In this document: positions 8,265 to 15,392 of the stretch, piece by piece
Layout of the letters: every line of letters starts with the position of its first letter
Numbering within the stretch: the stretch's first letter is position 1
Assembly (NCBI RefSeq): GCF_019429525.1
Contig: NZ_JAHXZL010000009.1
Span: 62,001 to 126,000 of the forward strand
Source: Sphingomonas folli
GTDB lineage: Bacteria; Pseudomonadota; Alphaproteobacteria; Sphingomonadales; Sphingomonadaceae
Direction of reading: 5' to 3'
Length of the DNA stretch: 64,000 nucleotides
Notes under the pieces: generated by a model
Seen by the model: only the letters and a program-made list of their open reading frames with translations
What the model was told of the DNA's origin: nothing
Databases searched by the model: none
Made by a program: the position numbers and the translations under genes

Positions 8265-9566
8265 TCAGCCCTGGGCCGTCTCGGCGTCCAGCCCGTAGGC
8301 CGTGTGGAGCACGCGCACCGCGAGCTCGGTCTCGTCCTCGTGGATCAGCACCGAGACCTTGATCTCGCTGGTCGAGATCGCCTGGATGTTGATCCCGCGC
8401 GCGCCGAGCGTGGTGAACATCGTGCTCGCCACGCCGGCGTGGCTGCGCATGCCGACGCCCACCACGCTGATCTTCGCCACGCGCGTGTCGTGGATCAGCT
8501 CGCCGAAGCCGATCGCCTCGCGCGCCTGGTTGAGCGCCTCGATCGAGCGCGCGAGGTCGGCGGCCGGGACGGTGAAGGTCACGTCGGTGGCGCTGGTGCT
8601 GCTCGCGCCGTTGCTCGCGCTCTGGTGCGCGATGTTCTGGATGATCATGTCGACGTTGATGTTCGCCGCCGCCAGCGGCTCGAAGATGCTGGCCACCGTG
8701 CCGGGCTGGTCGGGCACGCGCGTCAGCGTGATCTTGGCCTCGTTCTTGTCATGCGCGATGCCGGTGATGAGCTGGCGTTCCACGTCCCCATTCTCCTTGA
8801 AGGCTGCCTCCTCCTCGCCCACGATCATCGTCCCGGGCAATGTGTCCGCCATCGGCGCGGCCTCGTCGGTGAACGACGACAGCACCTGGACGCGGACCTT
8901 CTCCTTCATCGCCAGCCCGACCGAGCGGGTCTGGAGCACCTTGGCGCCGACCGAGGCGAGCTCCAGCATCTCCTCGTAGGTCACCTTGGCGAGCTTGCGC
9001 GCGCGCGGCACGATCCGCGGGTCGGTGGTGTAGACGCCGTCGACGTCGGTGTAGATGTCGCAGCGATCGGCGCGGATCGCCGCCGCGACCGCCACCGCCG
9101 ACGTATCCGATCCGCCGCGGCCGAGCGTGGTGATGCGCTCGCCCGCCGCGACTCCCTGGAAGCCCGGGATCACCGCCACCGCGCCGGCGGCGAAGCTCGC
9201 CTCCAGCGCGGCGGTGTCGATCGTGTCGATGCGCGCCTTGGCGAAGGCGGTGTCGGTGCGGATCGGCAGCTGCCAGCCGAGGAGGGAACGCGCCGGCACG
9301 TCGATCGCCTGGAGCGCGATCGCGAGCAGCCCGCTGGTGATCTGCTCGCCCGCGGAGACGACGACGTCATACTCGCGCGCGTCGTACAGCGGCGAGGCCT
9401 CACGGCAGAAGCCGACCAGCCGGTCGGTCTCCCCCGCCATCGCCGAGACCACCACCGCCACCTGGTTGCCGGCCGCCACCTCCCGCTTCACCCGCGCCGC
9501 GACCGAGCGGATGCGCTCGATCCCCGCCATCGAGGTGCCGCCGAACTTCATGACGATCCGCGCCAA
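8265..9566 (-). CDS. lysC: Aspartate kinase
   Basis: A 433-residue aspartate kinase, catalysing ATP-dependent phosphorylation of aspartate, the entry step to lysine, threonine, methionine and diaminopimelate. The kinase motif KFGGTSMAG is at residues 6-14, and later landmarks include VVVSAGEQITSGLLA and GRGGSDTSAVAVA. Two ACT domains follow from about residue 280 (ITLTRVPDQPGTVASIFEPL, then ISVVGVGMRSHAGVASTMFTTL), the site of feedback control by lysine and threonine. I chose a TTG start at 9566, which gives MARIVMKFGG as in other alphaproteobacteria. The frame is open further upstream, but those residues are unlike the family and run toward the divergent ubiG gene. A plain single-domain kinase with no homoserine dehydrogenase fusion. 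Confidence 0.93.
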   Translation of the reverse strand: MARIVMKFGGTSMAGIERIRSVAARVKREVAAGNQVAVVVSAMAGETDRLVGFCREASPLYDAREYDVVVSAGEQITSGLLAIALQAIDVPARSLLGWQLPIRTDTAFAKARIDTIDTAALEASFAAGAVAVIPGFQGVAAGERITTLGRGGSDTSAVAVAAAIRADRCDIYTDVDGVYTTDPRIVPRARKLAKVTYEEMLELASVGAKVLQTRSVGLAMKEKVRVQVLSSFTDEAAPMADTLPGTMIVGEEEAAFKENGDVERQLITGIAHDKNEAKITLTRVPDQPGTVASIFEPLAAANINVDMIIQNIAHQSASNGASSTSATDVTFTVPAADLARSIEALNQAREAIGFGELIHDTRVAKISVVGVGMRSHAGVASTMFTTLGARGINIQAISTSEIKVSVLIHEDETELAVRVLHTAYGLDAETAQG

Positions 9567-9618
9567 TGCCGTATCCAAACGCCTTGGGAGAAGAGGGGCG
9601 TCCTGATAGGAAGCGCGC

Positions 9619-10371
9619 ATGACCGACGCAAGCGTAACAACCGCAACCATGTCGCCGCATCATGCCTCGGTGGTGGCCGAGGAGGCCGCCCATTTCGGTC
9701 GACTGGCGCGCGACTGGTGGGACCCCGCGGGATCCTCGGCGATGCTGCACCGGCTCAACCCGGTGCGGCTCCGCTACCTGCGCGCCGCGGTGGACCGCCA
9801 CTGGGACTTGGACGACCGCTCCTTCGCGCCGCTCGCGGGCCGGCGCGCGCTCGACATGGGGTGCGGCGCAGGGCTGCTCGCCGAGCCGCTGGCGCGGCTG
9901 GGCGCGGCGGTGACCGGGGTCGACGCCGCGGCGGAGAGCGTCGCGGTGGCGCGCGACCATGCGGCGCGGCGCGGGCTGGCGATCGACTATCGCGTCGGCG
10001 GGGTGGAGGCGGTGGCGGGCGAGACCTTCGACCTCGTCGCCTCGCTCGAGGTGGTCGAGCATGTCGCCGACGCGCGCGCCTTCGTGGCGGGGCTGGCGGC
10101 GGCGGTGGCGCCAGGTGGGCTGCTGGTGATGAGCACGCCCAACCGCACCTGGCTGTCGCGCGCCGCGCTGGTCGAGGCGGCCGAGGCGCTGGGACAGATC
10201 CCGCGCGGCACGCACGACTGGGACAAGTTCCTGACCCCGGACGAGCTGGGCGCGATGATATCGGAAGCGGGGCTGCGGGTGGTGGACGTCACCGGGCTGA
10301 CGCTGGGGACGAAGGGCTTCGCGCTGGGGAGCTCTACCGCACTCGACTATTTCGTGACGGCGGTGCGGTAG
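9619..10371 (+). CDS. ubiG: Ubiquinone biosynthesis O-methyltransferase
   Basis: A 250-residue class I SAM-dependent methyltransferase that adds both O-methyl groups during ubiquinone synthesis. The UbiG N-terminal signature is EEAAHFGRLARDWWDPAGSSAMLHRLNPVRL (shown here only by its first and last parts in position 21-51). SAM motif I is LDMGCGAGLLAEPLA around residue 78, motif II about SLEVVEHV at 142, and the C-terminal segment NRTWLSRAALVEAAE to THDWDKFLTPDEL is typical of UbiG. The gene is divergent from aspartate kinase; only about 52 bp separate their starts, so the promoters must overlap. A long dispersed repeat begins 7 bp after its stop. Confidence 0.95.
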   Translation: MTDASVTTATMSPHHASVVAEEAAHFGRLARDWWDPAGSSAMLHRLNPVRLRYLRAAVDRHWDLDDRSFAPLAGRRALDMGCGAGLLAEPLARLGAAVTGVDAAAESVAVARDHAARRGLAIDYRVGGVEAVAGETFDLVASLEVVEHVADARAFVAGLAAAVAPGGLLVMSTPNRTWLSRAALVEAAEALGQIPRGTHDWDKFLTPDELGAMISEAGLRVVDVTGLTLGTKGFALGSSTALDYFVTAVR

Positions 10372-10377
10372 GGAGGC

Positions 10378-10521
10378 AGATCCTCCCCGGCACGGGGAGG
10401 GGGACCGCCGCGCGCAGCGCGGTGGTGGAGGGGGCGTTCGTCACACGCACCGGCGCGTAGGCGGAAGCCCCCCTCCACCAGCCTGCGGTTGGTTCTCCCC
10501 ACCGCCGGCGGGGAGGATCTG
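10378..10521. repeat. Compound inverted repeat, family I, copy A
   Basis: About 144 bp, starting 7 bp after the ubiG stop. The outer arms CAGATCCTCCCCGG and GGGGAGGATCTG face each other. Inside are two hairpins: CCGCGC-GCA-GCGCGG at 10408-10422 and CCAGCC-TGC-GGTTGG at about 10478-10492. Between them GTGGAGGGGG faces CCCCCCTCCAC. Copies B (25503-25640) and C (38514-38644) keep this plan but differ in the hairpin sequences. Confidence 0.85.
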
Positions 10522-10546
10522 CGACACAGACCTCGCCGATCTCACC

Positions 10547-10780
10547 TCACCCTCTCCGCTCGCCAGCCGCGCCGCGCCCGACCCATTGCGGCCCGCTGCG
10601 GCGGCACGTCGCGCTCACCACGGGGAAATCGAGGTCGTTGTTGCGCGCGAGGACGTCGGCCATCGCCGCCTGGCACTGCTGCACCGTCGCGTAATGCGCG
10701 GGCGCGACGCGCGCCTCGGCGCAGCCGCTCGCGCCGTCGCCGCAGCCCATGATCGCCATCACGTAGAACAATGCGTCCAT
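10547..10780 (-). CDS. Small Cys-containing protein of unknown function
   Basis: A 77-residue protein starting MDALFYVMAIMGCGDGASGC, with four cysteines (GCGDGASGC, QQC and ATC) and a hydrophobic N-terminus that looks like a short uncleaved or lipoprotein-less secretion signal. The region VAPAHYATVQQCQAAMADVL is predicted helical. A GGAGG sequence six bases upstream supports this ATG; the frame continues further upstream but without such a site. I do not recognise a named family. The spaced cysteines suggest disulfide bonds in the periplasm. It sits between a family I repeat and the divergent ABC exporter. Confidence 0.6.
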   Translation of the reverse strand: MDALFYVMAIMGCGDGASGCAEARVAPAHYATVQQCQAAMADVLARNNDLDFPVVSATCRRSGPQWVGRGAAGERRG

Positions 10781-10881
10781 CACCGCCTCCGTTCGTCGTG
10801 AAAAACGATCGCTGCGGCGCGGCGTTCCGATTCCCGCGGACCGGTTGACGCTCCCGTTCCGGCACACGACATCTCGGGCAC

Positions 10882-12708
10882 ATGCCTCCCGACCGCCCCG
10901 CCGCCCCCGGCACCGAGCGCCCGCTGCTGCCGACGCTCCGCCGCTTCCTCCCCGATCTCTGGCCGAGCGACTCGCCGGGGATGAAGCTGCGCGTCGCCGG
11001 CGCGCTCGTGCTGGTGGTGCTCTCCAAGCTGGTGCAGGTCTATGGCGCGCCCTTCGCGCTCCAGGGCGCGGTCGACGGCATGGCGGTGCCGACCACCCCC
11101 GTGTCGCTGATCGTGCTGCTGGTGGTCGGCTATGCCGCGGCGCGCTTCGGCACCACGCTGTTCGACAATCTGCGCAACACCGTGTTCGAGAAGGTCGGGC
11201 AGGAGGCGACGCGGCGGCTGGCCGCGCGCGTGTTCCGCCACCTTCACCGCCTCTCGCTGCGCTTCCACCTCGAGCGGCGCACCGGCGCGGTCACCAAGGT
11301 GGTCGAGCGCGGCACCAAGAGCATCGACACGATGCTCTACTTCCTGCTGTTCAACATCGCGCCGACGATCCTCGAGCTGGCGCTGGTGCTCGGCATCTTC
11401 CAGGTCAAGTTCGGCTGGCAGCTCGTGGTCGCGACGCTGGCGATGGTGGTGCTGTACATCTGGTTCACGCGCACCGTCACCGACTGGCGCTCGTCGCTGC
11501 GCGAGCGGATGAACGACCTCGACACCGGCGCGGTGGCGCACGCGGTCGACTCGCTGCTCAACTTCGAGACGGTCAAATATTTCGGCGCCGAGGAGCGCGA
11601 GGCGAAGCGCTACGACGGCGCCATGCGCTCCTACGCCGAGGCCGCGGTGAAGAGCGAGAACAGCCTGGCGTGGCTCAACATCGGTCAGGCGCTGATCACC
11701 AACCTGATGCTCGCCGCGGGCATGGCCTGGGTGGCCTGGGGGTGGAGCCAGGGACGCTTCACCGCGGGCAACGTCGTGCTGGTGTCGACGCTCCTGTCGC
11801 AGCTGTTCCGCCCGCTCGACCTGCTCGGCATGGTCTATCGCACGATCCGCCAGGGCGTGATCGACATGGGCGCGATGTTCGACCTGATCGACACGCCGCC
11901 CGAGGTGGTCGACTCGCCCGACGCGCCCGCGCTCGACGTGCGCGACGCGCATGTCCGCTTCGAGGGCGTGGCGTTCGGCTATGACGCGGGCATGCCGATC
12001 CTCAAGGGCATCGACCTCGACGTGCCCGCGGGCACCACCTGCGCGGTGGTCGGCCCCTCGGGTGCCGGCAAGTCGACGCTGGCGCGGCTGCTGTACCGTT
12101 TCTACGACGTCGACCGTGGCCGGATCACGATCGACGGGCAGGACATCGCGCGCGTGCGGCAGGACTCGCTGCGGGCCGCGATCGGGATCGTCCCGCAGGA
12201 CACGGTGCTGTTCAACGACACGATCGGCTACAACATCGCCTACGGCCGCGAGGGCGCGGGCGAGGCGGAGGTCGCCGCCGCGGCGCGCGGGGCAGCGATC
12301 GCGGGCTTCATCGAGCGCCAGCCGGAGGGATATAAGACGCGGGTCGGCGAGCGCGGGCTCAAGCTGTCGGGCGGCGAGAAGCAGCGCGTGGCGATCGCGC
12401 GGACGCTGCTCAAGGACCCGCCGCTGCTGATCCTCGACGAGGCGACCAGCGCGCTCGACAGCCGCACCGAGGGCGAGATCATGGAGACGCTCGCCGCGAT
12501 CGAGCGCGGTCGCACCACGATCGTGATCGCGCATCGGCTCTCCACCATCGTCCACGCCGACCAGATCGTGGTGCTGGACGCGGGGCGCGTGGTCGAGCGC
12601 GGCAGCCACGCCGAGCTGCTCGCGCGCGACGGGCTCTACGCGTCGATGTGGGCGCGCCAGGCGGCCGAGAGCGAGGAGGCCGAGGAGGCGCCGGTCGCGG
12701 TGGCGTGA
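10882..12708 (+). CDS. Atm1-type ABC exporter (fused membrane and ATPase domains)
   Basis: A 608-residue half-transporter with an N-terminal membrane domain of six helices (about residues 35-330) and a C-terminal ATPase (about 360-590). The ATPase shows Walker A GPSGAGKST, signature LSGGEKQR, Walker B LLILDEAT and the switch histidine in VIAHRLSTI. The membrane part matches Atm1/HMT1 transporters: YIWFTRTVTDWR, then DSLLNFETVKYFGAEEREAKRY and DMGAMFDLIDTPPEV. Atm1 homologues export glutathione-polysulfide or metal-glutathione conjugates and protect against heavy metals; they work as homodimers. Substrate here is by family only. The C-terminus is acidic (ESEEAEEAP). It starts about 100 bp from the divergent small Cys gene and appears to be a single-gene transcript. 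Confidence 0.9.
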   Translation: MPPDRPAAPGTERPLLPTLRRFLPDLWPSDSPGMKLRVAGALVLVVLSKLVQVYGAPFALQGAVDGMAVPTTPVSLIVLLVVGYAAARFGTTLFDNLRNTVFEKVGQEATRRLAARVFRHLHRLSLRFHLERRTGAVTKVVERGTKSIDTMLYFLLFNIAPTILELALVLGIFQVKFGWQLVVATLAMVVLYIWFTRTVTDWRSSLRERMNDLDTGAVAHAVDSLLNFETVKYFGAEEREAKRYDGAMRSYAEAAVKSENSLAWLNIGQALITNLMLAAGMAWVAWGWSQGRFTAGNVVLVSTLLSQLFRPLDLLGMVYRTIRQGVIDMGAMFDLIDTPPEVVDSPDAPALDVRDAHVRFEGVAFGYDAGMPILKGIDLDVPAGTTCAVVGPSGAGKSTLARLLYRFYDVDRGRITIDGQDIARVRQDSLRAAIGIVPQDTVLFNDTIGYNIAYGREGAGEAEVAAAARGAAIAGFIERQPEGYKTRVGERGLKLSGGEKQRVAIARTLLKDPPLLILDEATSALDSRTEGEIMETLAAIERGRTTIVIAHRLSTIVHADQIVVLDAGRVVERGSHAELLARDGLYASMWARQAAESEEAEEAPVAVA

Positions 12709-12858
12709 GCGGTCGGAGCGCCGGGCGAGCCCGGCCGCGCCGGATCACGCGATGGACGCCCGCCTCCTAGCCGTCGCGTATCCGCCGCCCCTCCGACGTG
12801 CTCCTGCGCGGGCAGGAGCCCAGGGCCACGGGCCTCCCGCTTCTCGAACTGCGCCGGG

Positions 12859-12938
12859 GTCTGATCCACTTCCATCGATCCGTGCTCCCGCGCCCGCAGG
12901 AGCACCCCGTCGGTTCACATCAGGTGGATCAGCCTCTA
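12859..12938. repeat. 80-bp dispersed repeat, family II, copy 1
   Basis: An 80-bp element from GTCTGATCC to CAGCCTCTA. It contains an inner hairpin GTGCTCC...GGAGCAC. The reverse complement of 25414-25493 aligns over all 80 positions without gaps, with about 67 identities by hand count. The stop codon of map (TAG, minus strand, 12938-12936) is the last three bases of this element. A related degenerate arm lies at about 12797-12835. Confidence 0.8.
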
Positions 12939-13703
12939 GGCGGCGCGGCGCTCGTCGCCCCGCAGCGTCAGCACCTCGACGCCCGTCGCGGTGACCGCCA
13001 CCGTATGTTCGAACTGCGCCGAAAGTTTGCCGTCCTGCGTCACGACGGTCCAGCCGTCGTCGCGCGTCTCGACCCGGCGGCTGCCCTGGTTGAGCATCGG
13101 CTCGACCGTGAACACCATGCCCTCGCGCAGCACCGCGCCGGTGCCGGGGCGGCCGAAGTTGAGCACCTGCGGCTCCTCGTGCATCTCGCGCCCGATCCCG
13201 TGGCCGCAGAACTCGCGGACGACCGCGTAGCCGTGCTTCCTGGCGTGGCGCTCGATCGCGGCGCCGACGTCGCCGAGCCGCGCGCCCGGGCGCACCGCGC
13301 CGATCCCCTTCCACATCGCCGACTGCGCCACCTGCACCAGCCGCCGGGCCGCCGGCGGCACCGCGCCGACGGCGTAGGTCTTGCTCGAGTCGGCGATATA
13401 GCCGTTCTTCTCCAGCGTGATGTCGAAATTGACGATGTCGCCGTCGCGGATGATCTCGGCGACGTCGGGCACGCCGTGGCACACCACCTGGTTACGCGAG
13501 GAATTCAGCACGTACTCGAACCCATACTGTCCCTTGCTCGCGGCGCGCGCCTGCAGGTCGACGGTGATGTAGCGCTCGACCAGGTCGTTGACCGCGAGCG
13601 TCGACAGCCCGGCGAGCGGCTGGCGGTCGAGCATCTCGAACACCGACGCGAGCAGCCGGCCGGAGACCCGCATCAGCGCCAGTTCGTCGGGCGTCTTGAC
13701 CAT
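12936..13703 (-). CDS. map: Type I methionine aminopeptidase
   Basis: A 255-residue enzyme that removes the N-terminal methionine from nascent proteins. The pita-bread fold with all metal ligands is visible: substrate His in VVCHGVP, Asp in NFDITLEKNGYIADSSKTY (two Asp), His in CGHGIGREMHEEP, Glu in VEPMLN and the last Glu in QFEHTVAV. I start at ATG 13703, one base after the stop of the ParD-like gene, giving MVKTPDELALMRVSGRL. There is no N-terminal zinc-finger extension. The stop codon lies on the edge of a dispersed repeat. It is linked to a ParD-like gene, not to rpsB, so a second copy elsewhere in the genome is possible. Confidence 0.94.
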   Translation of the reverse strand: MVKTPDELALMRVSGRLLASVFEMLDRQPLAGLSTLAVNDLVERYITVDLQARAASKGQYGFEYVLNSSRNQVVCHGVPDVAEIIRDGDIVNFDITLEKNGYIADSSKTYAVGAVPPAARRLVQVAQSAMWKGIGAVRPGARLGDVGAAIERHARKHGYAVVREFCGHGIGREMHEEPQVLNFGRPGTGAVLREGMVFTVEPMLNQGSRRVETRDDGWTVVTQDGKLSAQFEHTVAVTATGVEVLTLRGDERRAA

Positions 13704-13704
13704 C

Positions 13705-13902
13705 TCAGGCGGCCACGGGGCGGGGCTGCGCCGCCTCATACCGCCGGCGCACGATCTCGTTGAAGCTCAGCGTCGGGTTCGCCTCGGCGAGCCTGCCGAT
13801 CGTCATCCAGAACTCGGCCTGGGCGTTGATCGAGCGACACATCACCGCGCTCGCGCGGCGCGCCTCGGCGTGCAGCTCGTCGTCGATCTTGACGATGCCC
13901 AT
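13705..13902 (-). CDS. ParD-like small protein upstream of map
   Basis: A 65-residue protein matching the ParD-like family, by its opening MGIVKIDDELHAEARRAS and the segment CRSINAQAEFWMTIGRLAE, with LSFNEIVRRRYE near the end. This is the ribbon-helix-helix-like antitoxin fold: a short beta strand (GIVKIDDEL) and two helices, probably DNA-binding as a dimer. No ParE/RelE toxin gene is adjacent. Instead its stop codon is one base from the map start, so both are read from one transcript. The start is preceded by GGAGAGC at a good distance. It may regulate its own operon; that is inference. Confidence 0.75.
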   Translation of the reverse strand: MGIVKIDDELHAEARRASAVMCRSINAQAEFWMTIGRLAEANPTLSFNEIVRRRYEAAQPRPVAA

Positions 13903-14056
13903 GGCGCTCTCCTGGGATGAGTGACGATACGGAACGTATATGGAGCGTTGTGTCGGCGGGCAAGCGTGCGGGGGATGGCGCGGTGCATGGCGCCCTATCG
14001 TGGCTCGTGCGGATGCCGCCGGCGCCGCTACCGGGGAGCCCCAGCCCCGTCCCGCT

Positions 14057-14240
14057 TCCGCCATCGCGGCCCGCCTCCATCATCCCGACCCGCTTCCGTC
14101 TTCCCCAACCCCACTCCGTCATCCGCAACCCCGACCGTCATTCCCGATCTCCGGCGGTCATTCCCGATCTCCGGCGGTCATGCCCGATCTCCGGCGGTCA
14201 TTCTCAACCCCCGAACGTCATCCTCAACCCCAACCCTTAT
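14057..14240. repeat. Degenerate tandem array of 19-20 bp units
   Basis: About nine head-to-tail units of 19-20 bp. The three central ones are nearly identical (GTCATTCCCGATCTCCGGCG, 14137-14196), and the outer ones are diverged (for example GTCATCCTCAACCCCAACCC at 14217). There are no unique spacers, so it is not a CRISPR array. It fills part of the 676-bp gap 13903-14578, which holds no convincing gene. Confidence 0.75.
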
Positions 14241-14268
14241 GCCAAGCCCCCGCCCCCACTCCCCAACC

Positions 14269-14359
14269 GTCATCCCCGCGAAGGCGGGGAACCAGACGCG
14301 CGGACCGTGCGGCTCCATCGCGAAGGTCGTCGTGTCTGGATCCCCGCCTCCGCGGGGAG
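14269..14359. repeat. Inverted repeat with CCCCGC-GCGGGG arms
   Basis: The left arm GTCATCCCCGCGAAGGCGGG at 14269 faces the right arm GATCCCCGCCTCCGCGGGGA at 14340-14359, with CCAGA/TCTGG inside. Each arm can also fold on itself. The first word resembles the unit of the neighbouring tandem array, suggesting that the array grew from one arm of such an element. Confidence 0.65.
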
Positions 14360-14578
14360 GGCGCATGGGAGTGGGCGGCGTGCCTCGCACGGCTCGCCGA
14401 ACCGACGCTCCCCCTCCGCCCGGCGATGACGCAGGGGCGAGCAAGCGGCGTGCGCCTCGCGCGTGTGGCCGAGCCCGCCCCGCGTACCGCGCTTCCGACC
14501 CGCCCCACCCCGGCCAGCGCCTTGCCCCAGCGCCGCCGCGCTGCCACAGCGGCGCGCCACAGTGAGGGGACAGCGACC

Positions 14579-15322
14579 ATGATCGTGCGCGGCGACGAGA
14601 GCGAGGACGTGGCCGTGCCCGGCGCCGGCACGATGCGCACCCATCTGTTCCGACCCGCCGTCGCGGGACGTTTCCCCGGCGTCCTGTTCTTCTCCGAGAT
14701 CTACCAGGTCACCGCGCCGATCCGCCGGCTCGCGACGCTGCTGGCGGGCAACGGCTATGTCGTGGCGGTCCCCGAGGTGTACCACGAGTACGAGCCCGCC
14801 GGCACCGTGCTCGCCTACGACCAGCCCGGCACCGACCGCGGCAACGCGCTCAAGGTCGCCAAGCCGGTCGCGCGATACGACGCCGACGCGCGCGCCGCGC
14901 TCACCGCGCTGGCGGCGCACCCCGGCTGCGACGGCCGGCTCGCCACCTTCGGGGTCTGCCTCGGCGGGCATCTCGCCTATCGCGCCGCGCTCGACCCGCG
15001 CGTCGGCGCGGCCGCCTGCTTCTACGCCACGGACATCCACTCGGCCACGCTCGGGGAGGGTCGCGCCGACGACAGTCTCGCGCGGATGGCCGAGCTGAAG
15101 GCCGAGGCGATGTTCGTCTGGGGCCGGCAGGACCCGCACGTGCCGTTCGCCGGGCGCGAGGCGGTCCGCGCGCGGCTGGAGGCGGTCGAGGCGCGCTACG
15201 AGTGGCATGAGGTCAACGCCCCGCACGCCTTCCTGCGCGACGAAGGGCCGCGCTACGACCCGGCGCTGTTCCTGCAGAGTGTCGCCTGGACGCTGGCGCT
15301 GTATCGCCGCGCGCTGGGATGA
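14579..15322 (+). CDS. Dienelactone hydrolase family protein (first of two)
   Basis: A 247-residue alpha/beta hydrolase. The nucleophile is Cys127 in FGVCLGGH, with probable partners Asp185 (GRQDPHVP) and His216 (NAPHAFLRD), the Cys-Asp-His triad of dienelactone hydrolases. The oxyanion region is FFSEIYQVTAPIRR near residue 40, with Glu as in family members. A GAGGGGA ribosome-binding sequence precedes the ATG, and the frame upstream of it is repeat-derived noise. No ring-cleavage genes are nearby, so the natural substrate is not evident; a general lactone or ester hydrolase is the safe call. A second family member is at 52797. Confidence 0.88.
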   Translation: MIVRGDESEDVAVPGAGTMRTHLFRPAVAGRFPGVLFFSEIYQVTAPIRRLATLLAGNGYVVAVPEVYHEYEPAGTVLAYDQPGTDRGNALKVAKPVARYDADARAALTALAAHPGCDGRLATFGVCLGGHLAYRAALDPRVGAAACFYATDIHSATLGEGRADDSLARMAELKAEAMFVWGRQDPHVPFAGREAVRARLEAVEARYEWHEVNAPHAFLRDEGPRYDPALFLQSVAWTLALYRRALG

Positions 15323-15392
15323 ACCGCACCGCCGGCCATTGCGCCGGTGCCGCGCGGCGGACATGAAGGCGCGTCGCACCGGGAGAGAGTGA

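Noticed and set aside
8304..10460. A 718-codon plus-strand frame opposite aspartate kinase and across ubiG
   Set aside because: It crosses two firmly identified genes in the wrong frame and has no protein-like features.
10378..10521. Family I repeats as intrinsic transcription terminators
   Set aside because: Stable hairpins are present, but no T run follows; kept as repeats, with the transcript-end idea listed only as a finding.
14057..14240. Possible CRISPR array
   Set aside because: Units are directly adjacent with no unique spacers, and there are no cas genes.
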